DNA from: Achromobacter veterisilvae
Lineage (GTDB): Bacteria > Pseudomonadota > Gammaproteobacteria > Burkholderiales > Burkholderiaceae_B
Direction of reading: 5' to 3'
Length of the DNA: 64,000 nucleotides
NCBI RefSeq assembly: GCF_900496975.1
Contig: NZ_UFQC01000003.1
Location: 124,001 to 188,000, forward strand
Positions within the stretch are counted from its first letter, which is position 1. Each line of letters starts with the position of its first letter. The position numbers were made by a program, and so were the translations under genes. Below the pieces are notes generated by a model. The model saw only the letters and a program-made list of their open reading frames with translations, made no database searches and was not told the origin of the DNA. Positions 53,049 through 62,754 of this stretch are shown here, piece after piece.

Positions 53049-55910
53049 TCAGGCCTTGTCGCGGGCTTCGCCCGAGCCGAACAGGTTGGACACGCAGCGG
53101 CCGCAGATATCGGGATGGTCCGCGTCCTGGCCCACGTCCAGGCGCCAGTGCCAGCAGCGCTCGCATTTCTTGTGCGCCGAGGGCGTGACGTCGATGCGGG
53201 TCTCGCCTTCGCCCGCGTGCACGGTGGCGCGCGAGACGATCAGCACGAAGCGCAGGTCGTCGCCCAGGCTGGCCAGCAGTTCATGGTCCTGGCCGTTGGC
53301 GTAGAGGTCCACTTCGGCCTGCAGCGACGAACCGATGTCGCCGGCCGTGCGGACTTCTTCCAGCTTGCGCTGCACTTCGGCCCGGATGGCGCGCAGGCGC
53401 GTCCACTTGGCCGACAGCGCGTCGGCGTCGGCGAACGGCGGCAGCACGTGGTAGACCTCGGTGAAGATGGTGACGCGGGCGGCGTCGGCCTGGTTCTTCA
53501 GCGCGGAGCCGGCCAGTTCCTTCCAGGCCTCTTCGGCCGTGAACGACAGGATCGGGGCCATCAGCTTCAGCAGCGTCTGCGTGATATCAAGCAGGGCCGT
53601 CTGGGCCGAACGGCGGGCGCGGCTGTCCACGGCGGACGTGTACAGGCGGTCTTTCAGGATGTCCAGGTAGAACGCGCCCAGGTCTTCCGAGCAGAAGGTC
53701 TGCAGGCGGGAGACGGCCGGGTGGAAATCGTAGCGTTCGTAGTTGGCCTGGACTTCAGCCTGCATCTGGGCCGTCATGGCCAGCGCGTAGCGGTCGATCT
53801 CGAACAGTTCGCCGTAGGGCACGGCCTGCGACACGGCGTCGAAGTCGGCCAGGTTGGCCAGCAGGAAGCGCAGCGTGTTGCGGATGCGGCGGTAGCCTTC
53901 GACCACGCGCTTGAGGATCTCGTCGGAAATCGACAGTTCGCCCGAGTAGTCGGTGGAGGCCACCCACAGGCGCAGGATTTCCGCGCCCAGGGAATCGGAC
54001 ACCTTCTGCGGGGCGATCACGTTGCCCACCGACTTGCTCATCTTGCGGCCCTGGCCGTCCACCACGAAGCCGTGCGTCAGCAGGGCCTTGTAGGGCGGCT
54101 GGCCGTACAGCATGCAGCCGGTCAGCAGCGACGAATGGAACCAGCCGCGGTGCTGGTCGGAACCTTCCAGGTACAGGTCGGCGGGCCAGGCCAGTTCGGC
54201 GCCGTGCGAACCGGCGAAGTCGCCGTCCTTGCCGCCCAGCACCGTGGCGTGCGTGCTGCCCGAATCGAACCACACGTCCAGCGTGTCGCGGTTCTTTTCG
54301 TAGAGATCGGCTTCGTCTCCCAGCAGTTCGCGCGGGTCCAGCGCCTGCCAGGCCTCGATGCCGCCTTTTTCGACGCGCTGCGCCACCTGTTCCAGCAGTT
54401 CGCTGGTGCGCGGATGCAGCTCGCCCGTTTCCTTGTGCACGAAGAAGGCCATGGGCACGCCCCACTGGCGCTGGCGCGACAGGGTCCAGTCCGGACGGTT
54501 GGCGATCATGGCGTGCAGGCGGGCGCGGCCCCAGGCCGGATAGAAGGCCGTGGCGTCGATGCCGGCCAGCGCCGATTCGCGCAGGGTCGGGCCGCCGTCG
54601 GTGGGGGCCACGTCCATGCCGGCGAACCACTGGCTGGTGGCGCGGTAGATGATCGGCGTCTTGTGGCGCCAGCAGTGCATGTAGCTGTGCTTGTGCTTTT
54701 CGACGTGCATCAGCGCGCCGGCTTCCTTCAGGGCCTCGACGATCTTGGGGTTGGCGTCCCAGATGGACAGGCCGCCGAACAGCGCCAGGCTGTCCGCGTA
54801 CTTGCCGTCGCCCATCACGGGGCTGATGAAGTCGGTGTCTTTCATGCCGTGCTCTTTGCACGACATGAAGTCTTCGATACCGTAGGCGGGGGCCGAGTGC
54901 ACCACGCCCGTGCCGGAGTCGGCCGTCACGTAGTCGCCCAGGTAGATGGGCGCCTTGCGGTCGTACGCGGCGTTGAACTGCGCCAGCGGATGGCGGAACT
55001 CGATGCCGGACAGCGCGGCGCCCGCGGCGGTGGCGATGACTTCGCCTTCCAGGCCCCAGTCCTTCAGGCAGGCTTCGACGCGTTCCTTGGCGATCAGCAG
55101 CAGCGGGCCGAACTTGGGCGCGGGCGACACGCGCACCAGCGCGTATTCGATCTCGGGATGCAGGTTCAGCGCCTGGTTCGACGGAATGGTCCAGGGCGTG
55201 GTGGTCCAGATGACGATGGCGCCGTCGTCCACCGATTCCAGGCCGAAGGCCTTGGCCAGCGCCGGGCGGTCGGCGAACGGGAAGGCCACGTCCACCGCCG
55301 GGTCGACGCGGTCGGCGTATTCGACCTCGGCTTCGGCCAGCGCCGAGCCGCAGTCGAAACACCAGTTCACGGGCTTCAGGCCGCGGAATACGTAGCCCTT
55401 GTCCAGGATGCGGCCCAGCGCGCGGATCTCGTCGGCTTCATTGCTGAAGTTCATCGTCATGTAGGGACGATCCCACTCGCCCAGCACGCCCAGGCGCTTG
55501 AAGTCCTTGCGCTGGCGGTCGATCTGTTCGAGCGCGTAGGCGCGGGCCTTGGACTGCACTTCGGCCACGGGCAGGTGCTTGCCGTATTTCTTTTCGATCT
55601 GGATCTCGATCGGCATGCCGTGGCAGTCCCAGCCCGGCACGTAGTGCGCGTCGTAGCCGGCCATGTTGCGGCTCTTGACGATGATGTCCTTCAGAATCTT
55701 GTTGACCGCATGGCCGATATGGATGTCGCCGTTGGCGTAGGGCGGGCCGTCGTGCAGCACGAAGCGCGGCCGGCCGCGGCTGGCGGCGCGGATCGCCTGG
55801 TAGACGTGGTTTTCCTCCCACTGCGAAATCCAGGCGGGCTCGCGGCGGGCGAGGTCGCCCCGCATGGGGAAGGGGGTATCGGGCAGGTTGAGGGTCTTTT
55901 TATAGTCCAT
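53049..55910 (-). CDS. ileS: Isoleucyl-tRNA synthetase
   Basis: A 953-residue class I synthetase. The HIGH motif occurs in [20 protein letters not shown] and the KMSKS motif in [17 protein letters not shown]. The editing domain contains [20 protein letters not shown] and [13 protein letters not shown]. The C-terminal zinc knuckle CERCWHW...CGRCVSN places it in the bacterial type with zinc finger. Length is normal. It is cotranscribed with lspA. Upstream, 261 nt (55911-56171) separate it from the vapC-like gene and show no gene or T-box-like structure. Confidence 0.97.
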   Translation of the reverse strand: MDYKKTLNLPDTPFPMRGDLARREPAWISQWEENHVYQAIRAASRGRPRFVLHDGPPYANGDIHIGHAVNKILKDIIVKSRNMAGYDAHYVPGWDCHGMPIEIQIEKKYGKHLPVAEVQSKARAYALEQIDRQRKDFKRLGVLGEWDRPYMTMNFSNEADEIRALGRILDKGYVFRGLKPVNWCFDCGSALAEAEVEYADRVDPAVDVAFPFADRPALAKAFGLESVDDGAIVIWTTTPWTIPSNQALNLHPEIEYALVRVSPAPKFGPLLLIAKERVEACLKDWGLEGEVIATAAGAALSGIEFRHPLAQFNAAYDRKAPIYLGDYVTADSGTGVVHSAPAYGIEDFMSCKEHGMKDTDFISPVMGDGKYADSLALFGGLSIWDANPKIVEALKEAGALMHVEKHKHSYMHCWRHKTPIIYRATSQWFAGMDVAPTDGGPTLRESALAGIDATAFYPAWGRARLHAMIANRPDWTLSRQRQWGVPMAFFVHKETGELHPRTSELLEQVAQRVEKGGIEAWQALDPRELLGDEADLYEKNRDTLDVWFDSGSTHATVLGGKDGDFAGSHGAELAWPADLYLEGSDQHRGWFHSSLLTGCMLYGQPPYKALLTHGFVVDGQGRKMSKSVGNVIAPQKVSDSLGAEILRLWVASTDYSGELSISDEILKRVVEGYRRIRNTLRFLLANLADFDAVSQAVPYGELFEIDRYALAMTAQMQAEVQANYERYDFHPAVSRLQTFCSEDLGAFYLDILKDRLYTSAVDSRARRSAQTALLDITQTLLKLMAPILSFTAEEAWKELAGSALKNQADAARVTIFTEVYHVLPPFADADALSAKWTRLRAIRAEVQRKLEEVRTAGDIGSSLQAEVDLYANGQDHELLASLGDDLRFVLIVSRATVHAGEGETRIDVTPSAHKKCERCWHWRLDVGQDADHPDICGRCVSNLFGSGEARDKA

Positions 55911-56171
55911 GAGACAGAGTGAATCCGGGCGAGTCTGGGGCGGTTCAACCGGGTTCTGAAGTTTTTACTTGTTAATCAATGATGGGGGGCGGAAGCGCCC
56001 AGTCGGGGCCGCCCAGGCGGGGCGTCGTCGGGCTCATCGACAGAGACGTCAAAAGCCTGCGTCCGGCTGAGAAACGCTATAGGTTAGCAGACCGGAACAG
56101 CCTGTACCTCAAGGCCGGGACATCCGGAGCCAACGCCAGGCGCGGCGGGCTTTGATGCGGGTGGCCGATGC

Positions 56172-56600
56172 TTATCCCATGGGTGTCCAGGGGTTGAGGA
56201 CAGTCGCTCCCGTGGGCTGGAAATCGGCCACGTTGCGCGTCGCCACCGTCATGCCGTGTACCAGCGCGGTCGCCGCGATGAGCGTATCGCGTTCGCCGCG
56301 TTTGTCGGGCACGTGCAACCGGGCGCAGCGTTGCGCCACGGCGGTATCGACCGGCAGCGTGCGTCCGGAAAACTCCGGCAGAACATGCTGTTCCAGCCAC
56401 GCGCGCAGCAGGGCCCCCTGGGCGGCGTCCCTGCGTTCAACCGAAAAAACGCCAAGTTCCAGCTCCATGATGGTGATCACGGACACGAAAAGGTCGGCGG
56501 CATCGACGCTGTCGGCCCAGGCCGCTACGTTGGGATCGGCCTTGCCGAGGCGGACTTTTCGCAATTCCGATACGACGTTGGTATCGAGCACGTACATCAT
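56172..56600 (-). CDS. vapC: VapC-type PIN-domain toxin ribonuclease
   Basis: A 142-residue PIN-domain protein. The acidic residues that bind Mg2+ are in MYVLDTNVVSELRK (Asp6), VITIMELELGV (Glu) and GERDTLIAATAL (Asp), with a further one in ATRNVADFQPTG. VapC toxins cleave RNA, often initiator tRNA. It overlaps its antitoxin by ATGA. It resembles FitB-type PIN proteins in having the LDTNVVSE start. No nearby mobile-element gene. Confidence 0.9.
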   Translation of the reverse strand: MMYVLDTNVVSELRKVRLGKADPNVAAWADSVDAADLFVSVITIMELELGVFSVERRDAAQGALLRAWLEQHVLPEFSGRTLPVDTAVAQRCARLHVPDKRGERDTLIAATALVHGMTVATRNVADFQPTGATVLNPWTPMG

Positions 56601-56851
56601 GAGAAATCAGCGGGCCGGATGCCGATGGTCATGGGCTGCGGTTCAAACTCGATGTCGCCGGCGCTCGGCATTGCCAGCGAATCGGCAATATTGCGGCGTT
56701 GCTTGGTAAGCCGCTGGTAGTCCTCGATGCTCAATAGCACGTGGGCGGGCCTGCCGCGGTCGGTGATGAATACCGGACCGTTTTTGGCGGCTTTCTTCGC
56801 GCGGGTGACATCCTGGTTCAGCTCTCGGCTGGATAGGGTCGTGATGGCCAT
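56597..56851 (-). CDS. Phd/YefM-family antitoxin
   Basis: An 84-residue antitoxin. ITTLSSRELNQDVTRAKKAA and GPVFITDRGRPAHVLLSIED are the Phd/YefM DNA-binding fold. The C-terminal MPSAGDIEFEPQPMTIGIRP is the flexible toxin-binding tail. Start lies 25 nt downstream of an inverted repeat that is likely the autoregulatory operator. It precedes and overlaps the PIN toxin, the standard order for vapBC-like pairs. Confidence 0.9.
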   Translation of the reverse strand: MAITTLSSRELNQDVTRAKKAAKNGPVFITDRGRPAHVLLSIEDYQRLTKQRRNIADSLAMPSAGDIEFEPQPMTIGIRPADFS

Positions 56852-56875
56852 GGCGGCACCTCTGCTTGAATTGAT

Positions 56876-56893
56876 TGTAGGTACGTTACTACA
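56876..56893. promoter_or_regulatory. Candidate antitoxin operator (TGTAG...CTACA)
   Basis: An 18-nt imperfect palindrome with 5-bp outer arms TGTAG/CTACA and a partly symmetric GTACGTTA core, just upstream of the antitoxin start on the minus strand. Phd-family proteins bind such short repeats. Confidence 0.45.
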
Positions 56894-56955
56894 TTAAGCG
56901 GAGGGGCGCAAGTCCCGGGCCGGCAATCGGGGCGCTTGCGTCCGCGGCCCCGTCT

Positions 56956-57921
56956 TCAAAGTCCATGAACGGCGAAATAGGCGCGCGCGTTTCGCGCGTC
57001 TTCGGCGATGGCGGCCGTCAGGGCAGGGAGGTCGGGAAACTTCTCTTCGTCCCGCAGCTTGTGCAGGAACTCGACGCGTACGAGTTTGCCGTAAGCGTTG
57101 ACGGTCTCGTCGAGCAGGTGCGCTTCGAGCAGCACGCGGCCGCGGTCCTCGACCGTGGGGCGCACGCCCAGGCTGGCGACGGCGGGCAGGGCGCGTTCGT
57201 CCAGGCCGTGGACCTGGACCACGTAGATGCCGGAGCGCGCGGCGCAGCGTTCCGCCACCCGCAGATTCATCGTGGGAAAGCCCAGCGTGCGGCCCAGCTT
57301 CTGGCCGTGGATCACGTGCCCGCTGATGTGGAAGGGGTGCCCCAGCAGATGGCGGGCGCGTTCCAGGTCGCCCACCGCCAGCGCGGTGCGGACTTCGGAA
57401 CTGGAGATCCGGTGGCCGTGGCGGTCGGTCACGTCCGCCAGCGTCTGCACCTCGAAGCCATGGCGCAGGCCGGCTTCGCGCAGCAGGTCGATGTCCCCGC
57501 TGCGCTTGTGGCCGAAGCGGAAGTCCTCGCCCACGAGCAGCCACTTGGCGTGCAGCCCCTGGACCAGCAGTTGTTCGATGAAGGCATTGGCCGACATCTC
57601 GGCCAGATGGGCGTTGAACCGCTCCACCACGACCTGCGAGATGCCATAGCGCGCCAGCGCGGCCAGTTTGTCGCGCAGCCCGGATATCCGGGTGGGCGCC
57701 AGTTCGGGACGCTGGTTCAGGGTGGCGAAGTATTCCCGCGGATGCGGCTCGAAGGTCATGACGGCGGGCACCAGGGCGCGTTCGCGCGCCACCTGGCAGA
57801 CGCGCGCCAGCATGGCCTGGTGTCCGCGGTGGACGCCGTCGAAGTTGCCGATCGTCAGCGCGCAGGGGGCGCGCCGGTCGGGCGGGGGCAGGGATCGGTA
57901 GATGCGCAGCGAGGGTTTCAC
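56956..57921 (-). CDS. ribF: Bifunctional riboflavin kinase / FAD synthetase
   Basis: A 321-residue enzyme that converts riboflavin to FMN and then FAD. The FAD synthetase domain has TIGNFDGVHRGHQAML, FEPHPREYF and HRISSSEVRTALAVGD. The riboflavin kinase domain from about residue 185 has GHVIHGQKLGRTLGFPTMNL and GRVLLEAHLLDE. A GTG at 57921 is the likely start since the family N-terminus (KPSLRIYRSL) follows directly; there is no ATG nearby. It is divergent from purN with a 124-nt gap; no FMN riboswitch is seen. Confidence 0.95.
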   Translation of the reverse strand: MKPSLRIYRSLPPPDRRAPCALTIGNFDGVHRGHQAMLARVCQVARERALVPAVMTFEPHPREYFATLNQRPELAPTRISGLRDKLAALARYGISQVVVERFNAHLAEMSANAFIEQLLVQGLHAKWLLVGEDFRFGHKRSGDIDLLREAGLRHGFEVQTLADVTDRHGHRISSSEVRTALAVGDLERARHLLGHPFHISGHVIHGQKLGRTLGFPTMNLRVAERCAARSGIYVVQVHGLDERALPAVASLGVRPTVEDRGRVLLEAHLLDETVNAYGKLVRVEFLHKLRDEEKFPDLPALTAAIAEDARNARAYFAVHGL

Positions 57922-58045
57922 GAGCGAGAGTTTACAATTTTGGATTCCGGGTTTGTTCCCACCCCTTTCCGCCGCGCGCCATGGCCGTTCCGGCGCGCGG
58001 GGCCGCGAGGGCGGACGGGCCCGATTTCCCTTGGAATTCCTCATC

Positions 58046-58711
58046 TTGCCGGAAATATCTACCACCAAGCGCCGCCTGGTCATCCTGATCTCGGGGCGGG
58101 GCAGCAACATGCGGGCGCTGACCGAAGCCTGCCGCAATGAAGGCTGGCCGGCCGACGTCGCCGCCGTCATCGCCAGCCGGCCGGACGCCGGCGGCCTGGA
58201 GTGGGCCGCCCACCAGGGCATCCCCACCGCGGCCCTCTATCACAAGGACTACGCCAGCCGCGAAGCGTTCGATGCGGCGCTGGCCGCCGAAATCGACCGC
58301 TACGAGCCCGATTACGTCATCCTGGCGGGCTTCATGCGCGTCCTGACCCCCGGCTTCGTCAACCACTATGCCGGCCGGCTGGTCAACATCCATCCTTCGC
58401 TGCTGCCCGCGTTCCCCGGCCTGCACACCCATGCCCAGGCGCTGGCCACGGGCGTGCGCGTGCACGGCTGCACCGTGCATTTCGTCACCCCGGTGCTGGA
58501 CCACGGCCCCATCATCGCCCAGGGCTGCGTGCCCGTCCTGGCCGGCGATACCCCGGAAGCGTTGGCCGACCGCGTGCTGGCGGTGGAACATCACGCCTTT
58601 CCGGCCGCCGTGCGCTGGCTGGCCGAAGGCCGGGTTACCCTGACGAGCGACCACCGGGTGAACGTGGAAGGCGATCCCGAACGCCTTTTCACCTGGTCGC
58701 CGGCCGCCTGA
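58046..58711 (+). CDS. purN: Phosphoribosylglycinamide formyltransferase 1
   Basis: A 221-residue purine-synthesis enzyme that transfers formyl from 10-formyl-THF to GAR. LVILISGRGSNMRALTEAC binds phosphate. The catalytic Asn-His-Asp set appears in LVNIHPSLLPAFPGLHTHAQ and HFVTPVLDHGPIIAQG. No ATG occurs near the family N-terminus; a TTG at 58046 (LPEISTTKRR) is the most likely start, with GGAA about 10 nt upstream. An in-frame GTG- or ATG-led extension into the ribF-purN gap would be basic and unlike the family. Confidence 0.93.
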   Translation: MPEISTTKRRLVILISGRGSNMRALTEACRNEGWPADVAAVIASRPDAGGLEWAAHQGIPTAALYHKDYASREAFDAALAAEIDRYEPDYVILAGFMRVLTPGFVNHYAGRLVNIHPSLLPAFPGLHTHAQALATGVRVHGCTVHFVTPVLDHGPIIAQGCVPVLAGDTPEALADRVLAVEHHAFPAAVRWLAEGRVTLTSDHRVNVEGDPERLFTWSPAA

Positions 58712-58766
58712 ACGGCCCTGAATCGCATTTACCGGGCGGAACGCTTCCGCCCAACTGGAATACGCC

Positions 58767-60779
58767 ATGACTAAATCCCAATCTCCGCGTTCTCGTCCGG
58801 CAGGCGCCCAGCAGGCAGCCTCCGAAGGGCGCGACGGCCGGAGCTTTTTCTCGCGCCCCAAGGGCGAGGCCCGGCAGGCGCCCGAGCGCGGCCGTGAAGG
58901 CCGCCCTGGCGCCAAGCGCGAGGAACGGTCCGACAGCCGCCCGTCCCAAGACGCCCCGCGCGGCGGCGACCGGAGCGACCGGGGCGGCGAACGCGCCTCC
59001 TACGGTTCCGAACGCCGTGAAGGCCGTCCCGGCCAGCGCCCGTCCTACGACGCCCCGCGCGGCGGCGACCGGAGCGACCGGGGCGGCGAACGCGCCTCCT
59101 ACGGCGCCGAACGCCGCGAAGGCCGCCCGAGCCAGCGCCCGTCCTACGATGCTCCGCGCGGCGGCGACCGGAACGACCGGGGCGGCGAACGCGCCTCCTA
59201 CGGTTCCGAACGCCGCGAAGGCCGCCCGGGCCAGCGCCCGTCCTACGACGCTCCGCGCGGCGGCGACCGGAGTGACCGGGGCGGCGAACGCGCCTCCTAC
59301 GGTTCCGAGCGCCGTGAAGGCCGCCCGGGCCAGCGCCCGTCCTACGACGCTCCGCGCGGCGGCGACGCGCGCGGCAATCCGGCCCGCGCGCCGCAGAAAC
59401 CCCAGCCCAGCCGCCCGCGGCAGCCGTACGCGGCCATCCGCATCGAGCAGGTCCAGCGCGTGCTGGGCGAAATCCTGCAATGGACGTACCCGGCCGACGC
59501 GGCCCTGTCGCACTGGCTGCGCCATCATCCCAACCTGGGCGCGCGGGACCGCTCCGAGGTCGCCGAAGCCGTCTATGACGTGCTGCGCCACCTGCGCCGC
59601 TACCGCCAGTTCGGCGAAAGCGGCGTCGGCCCGGCCTCGCGCCGCCTGGCCATTCTGGGCCTGGCCGCCACCCTGGGCGCGGGCGAACTGGCGGAAGGCC
59701 TGGACGCCGCCGAGGCCGAATGGCTGCGGCGCGTGTCGCAGATCGACCTGGCGACGCTGCCGCGCGCGGTGCGCGGCAGCATCCCCGACTGGCTGGACGA
59801 GCGCCTGGGCGCGATGGACAGCCCCGAGACGCTGATCGAGGCGCTGAACCGCCAGGCCAGCCTGGACCTGCGCGTCAACCCGCTGAAAGTCGAGCGCGAC
59901 GCGATGCTGGCCGAATTGCAGCAGGGCGCCGGCCGCTATCAGCCCGTCGCCATGCCGTATTCGCCCTGGGGCATCCGCATGGAGGGCCGTCCGGCCATCA
60001 ATCGCTGGCCGCAATTCGAGAACGGCAGCATCGAGGTGCAGGACGAAGGCAGCCAGTTGCTGGCGCTGCTGGTCGGGCCGCGCCGCGGCGAGATGATCAT
60101 CGACTTCTGCGCCGGCGCGGGCGGCAAGACGCTGCTGCTGGGCGCGCTGATGCGCTCCACCGGCCGCCTGTACGCCTTCGACGTGTCCGCGGCGCGCCTG
60201 GCGCGCGCCAAGCCGCGCTTTGCGCGCAGCGGCCTGTCCAATGTGGTGCCGGTCGTCATCGACAACGAAAACGACGCCCGCGTGAAGCGCCTGGCCGGCA
60301 AGGCCCAGCGTGTGCTGGTGGACGCTCCGTGCAGCGGGATCGGCACCCTGCGCCGCAATCCGGACCTGAAATGGCGCCAGCACCCCGAGGCGCTGGCCGA
60401 GCTGGGCCAGTTGCAGGAACGCATCCTCAACAGCGCGGCGCGCTGCGTGGCGCCGGGCGGACGCCTGGTCTACGCCACGTGCAGCCTGCTGGTGGAGGAA
60501 AACGAGGCGCAGGCCGAGCGCTTCCTGGCCAGCCATCCCGATTTCGAACGCCTGGACGCGGCCGAGATCCTGGCCGCCCGCTGCGAAAACCTGAAACTCG
60601 AAGGCCCCTACGTCCAACTGCGTCCCGACGTGCACGGCACCGACGGCTTTTTCGCCGCCGTGTTCGAGCGCAGGAAGAAGGGGGCGGCCGCGGACGCGGA
60701 AGTTGGCGAGGTCCCGGAAGCTGGCGAGGCCCCGGAAGCCGAGCCCGCCCCGGCCGGCGCGCAGGACGAACCGGCCTGA
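58767..60779 (+). CDS. RsmB/NOP2-family RNA m5C methyltransferase with a tandem-repeat RG-rich N-terminus
   Basis: A 670-residue SAM-dependent RNA methyltransferase. From about residue 215 it matches the family. Its SAM site is FCAGAGGKTLLLGALM, the catalytic Cys pair is in VDAPCSGIGTLRRNPDLKWR and VYATCSLLVEENEAQ, and the C-terminus has GTDGFFAAVFERR. The first 200 residues are different: highly charged, disordered, with four 33-residue repeats rich in Arg, Gly, Asp and Ser. A Glu/Ala/Pro-rich tail of about 35 residues closes the chain. The extension is probably an RNA- or protein-binding disordered domain. Substrate (16S rRNA C967 or other) is not certain. Confidence 0.88.
   Translation: MTKSQSPRSRPAGAQQAASEGRDGRSFFSRPKGEARQAPERGREGRPGAKREERSDSRPSQDAPRGGDRSDRGGERASYGSERREGRPGQRPSYDAPRGGDRSDRGGERASYGAERREGRPSQRPSYDAPRGGDRNDRGGERASYGSERREGRPGQRPSYDAPRGGDRSDRGGERASYGSERREGRPGQRPSYDAPRGGDARGNPARAPQKPQPSRPRQPYAAIRIEQVQRVLGEILQWTYPADAALSHWLRHHPNLGARDRSEVAEAVYDVLRHLRRYRQFGESGVGPASRRLAILGLAATLGAGELAEGLDAAEAEWLRRVSQIDLATLPRAVRGSIPDWLDERLGAMDSPETLIEALNRQASLDLRVNPLKVERDAMLAELQQGAGRYQPVAMPYSPWGIRMEGRPAINRWPQFENGSIEVQDEGSQLLALLVGPRRGEMIIDFCAGAGGKTLLLGALMRSTGRLYAFDVSAARLARAKPRFARSGLSNVVPVVIDNENDARVKRLAGKAQRVLVDAPCSGIGTLRRNPDLKWRQHPEALAELGQLQERILNSAARCVAPGGRLVYATCSLLVEENEAQAERFLASHPDFERLDAAEILAARCENLKLEGPYVQLRPDVHGTDGFFAAVFERRKKGAAADAEVGEVPEAGEAPEAEPAPAGAQDEPA
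58962..59357 (+). repeat. Four in-frame 99-bp tandem repeats in the methyltransferase gene
   Basis: Units start at 58962, 59061, 59160 and 59259, each exactly 99 bp, with a partial fifth start at 59358. They encode 33-residue units with ERASYG, ERREGRP, QRPSYDAPRGG and DRSDRG (S or N). Units differ at few positions, so copy number may vary between strains. Confidence 0.92.
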
Positions 60780-60798
60780 ACGGCGGCGGGGCGCCGGG

Positions 60799-61179
60799 TC
60801 AGGGGCCCGGCGTGACGCCCACCGTGGCGCTGTAGCGGCGGGTGCCCAGGGTCTTGTCCTGGTATTTCACTTCCCAGGCCAGGGAATCGTCGCCCGGCCG
60901 GTCGGCCTGGTAGACCACCTGGGATACGGCCACCGCCTTGTAGGCGCAGCGCCCGGAACTGCCGGACTGGCCCCGCGTCTGCATGATGCTGGCCTTGCCC
61001 AGGCGAGGGGCCTGGGTGATGGATACCCTGGGCGCGCGCAAAGCCAGGCAGTCCGATCCGCGGATCTCGTAGTACGAGGCCAGCACGGCGACGTCTCCCG
61101 ACTTCATCGTCTGGGAAGCGGCGGGCGCCGACAGCGCCGCTCCTGCCAGGGCCAGCGCGAAAAACAAACGGGGACGCAT
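60799..61179 (-). CDS. Secreted protein of unknown function
   Basis: A 126-residue protein with a clear Sec signal peptide: MRPRLFFALALAGAALSAPA, cleaved near ASQT. The mature part (about 105 residues) has two Cys (RGSDCLALRAP and SSGRCAYKAV) that could form a disulfide, and no recognised domain. The ATG at 61179 begins the signal peptide; an in-frame ATG at 61194 adds five residues. It converges on the methyltransferase gene, their stops 19 nt apart. Likely periplasmic. Confidence 0.75.
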   Translation of the reverse strand: MRPRLFFALALAGAALSAPAASQTMKSGDVAVLASYYEIRGSDCLALRAPRVSITQAPRLGKASIMQTRGQSGSSGRCAYKAVAVSQVVYQADRPGDDSLAWEVKYQDKTLGTRRYSATVGVTPGP

Positions 61180-61545
61180 TTTGTTCTGCAACATCAGTGG
61201 GGCAAAAGAGACAGTTTGGGCCAAGGCCAAAGTGTGCCCTCCGCGGCGCGGCCCCGGCAAGGCCGGAACCCAGGCTGACAGGAACTTTAACGGCGAAATG
61301 CAGCCAAAACCACTAGCCTTCGTGAACGCCCCACGCCCGCACGGGGCGGCCGGCCCAAGCGCCGGATGCCCGCAAGGCCTGGCCCCGCGCCCGCCCGTTA
61401 CGGCCGCGAGCGGGGATGTCTATGCCTGAAAACCAGGGCTTAGTCCTTGATTTCCCTCAAAAACTATTTTGAAACCCCCTTGTCATAAGACGGCAAAGGT
61501 AAGCTAAACTTCAGGCACTTCTCAAGCGAGGCTCATAACAGCTTT
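61180..61545. other. Intergenic region between the secreted protein and desaturase genes
   Basis: About 365 nt with divergent upstream regions and no supported gene. The part next to the desaturase (61430-61545) is AT-richer and has a possible -35 element TTGTCA at 61480-61485 with a poor -10 match 17 nt on. No strong palindrome seen. Confidence 0.4.
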
Positions 61546-62754
61546 ATGGATTACATCCTCTCCTTCATTGCCGGTGGTCTGACGCAAGCGACTTGGTGGC
61601 AAGTCGTCGTTTTCACCTTGGTGGTGACGCACATCACGATCGTGTCGGTCACGGTCTTTCTCCATCGCAGCCAAGCGCACCGCGGTCTGGATTTGCATCC
61701 GGCCGTCATGCACTTCTTCCGTTTCTGGCTCTGGATGACGACCGGCATGGTCACCAAGGAATGGGTCGCCATTCACCGCAAGCACCACGCAAAGTGCGAA
61801 AAGGAAGGCGATCCCCATTCGCCCATCCTGTTCGGCATCTGGAAGGTGCTGTTCCGCGGCGCCGAGCTGTATCGCGAAGAATCGAACAACAAGGAAACCA
61901 TGGCCAAGTTCGGCCACGGCACGCCTGACGACTGGCTCGAACGCAACGTCTACAGCAAGCACAGCCTGTGGGGCGTGCTGACCATGCTCGCCATCGACAT
62001 CGCCCTGTTCGGCGCCATCGGCGTCACGGTGTGGGCCGTGCAGATGGCCTGGATCCCGTTCTGGGCCGCAGGCGTCGTGAACGGCATCGGCCACTACTGG
62101 GGCTACCGCAACTACAACAGCCCGGACACCAGCACCAACGTGTTCCCCTGGGGCATCGTGATCGGCGGCGAAGAACTGCACAACAACCATCACGCCCACG
62201 GCACGTCGGCCAAGTTCTCGGCCAAGTGGTACGAATTCGACATCGGCTGGTGCTACATCAACATCCTGAAGTTCTTCGGCCTGGCCAAGATCAAGAAGGT
62301 TGCGCCCAAGCTCAAGCTGGACGACTCCAAGACCGGCATCGACCTGCGCACCCTGCAAGGCGTGATCACGCACCGCTACGAAGTCATGGCCCGCTACGCG
62401 GACGTGATCAAGAGCGCGGCCCGCGAAGAACTCGCCAAGCTGAAGGATTCGCGCAACAAGGGCAGCACCGAGTGCGACTGGACCAAGCTGCACCAGGTGC
62501 GCCGCGCCATCCACCGCAACGAAGACATCCTCCAGCCGGAAACGCTGGCCGCCGTGGATAGCGCCATCGCCCAGAGCAAATCGCTGTCCACGCTGGTGCA
62601 GATGCGCCGCGAACTCGGCCGCATCTGGGAAAGCTCCAGCGCCAGCAGCGAACAGCTCCTCCATGACCTGCAGGCCTGGTGCCAGCGCGCCCAGCAAAGC
62701 GGCATCGCCGGGCTCGAGCAATTCGCTCAACGTCTGCGCCGCTACGCGGCATGA
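61546..62754 (+). CDS. Acyl-lipid/acyl-CoA fatty-acid desaturase (delta-9 type)
   Basis: A 402-residue integral-membrane di-iron desaturase. Three His boxes are present: HRSQAHR (residues 40-46), HRKHH (77-81) and HNNHHAHG (from 212). Hydrophobic segments flank the boxes. A hydrophilic, helical C-terminal part from about residue 255 (WTKLHQVRRAIHRNEDI...) is longer than in typical enzymes but usual in Burkholderiales. It introduces a double bond in membrane acyl chains, aiding fluidity. Its stop overlaps the uvrD start (ATGA), an unexpected pairing with a repair gene. Confidence 0.9.
   Translation: MDYILSFIAGGLTQATWWQVVVFTLVVTHITIVSVTVFLHRSQAHRGLDLHPAVMHFFRFWLWMTTGMVTKEWVAIHRKHHAKCEKEGDPHSPILFGIWKVLFRGAELYREESNNKETMAKFGHGTPDDWLERNVYSKHSLWGVLTMLAIDIALFGAIGVTVWAVQMAWIPFWAAGVVNGIGHYWGYRNYNSPDTSTNVFPWGIVIGGEELHNNHHAHGTSAKFSAKWYEFDIGWCYINILKFFGLAKIKKVAPKLKLDDSKTGIDLRTLQGVITHRYEVMARYADVIKSAAREELAKLKDSRNKGSTECDWTKLHQVRRAIHRNEDILQPETLAAVDSAIAQSKSLSTLVQMRRELGRIWESSSASSEQLLHDLQAWCQRAQQSGIAGLEQFAQRLRRYAA

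Noticed and set aside
53115..55922. Very long plus-strand open frame opposite ileS
   Set aside because: Antisense shadow typical of high-GC DNA; ileS on the minus strand has HIGH, KMSKS and zinc motifs.
55911..56171. Possible tRNA or riboswitch upstream of ileS
   Set aside because: No cloverleaf, T-box or conserved aptamer pattern could be made out in this GC-rich stretch.
57922..58045. Possible FMN riboswitch between ribF and purN
   Set aside because: The gap is only 124 nt and lacks the conserved RFN element sequence.
58689..60635. Long minus-strand open frame opposite the methyltransferase
   Set aside because: It is a GC-rich shadow of the real gene: repetitive Ala/Val/Arg sequence with no start signals or family match, whereas the plus strand has clear methyltransferase motifs.
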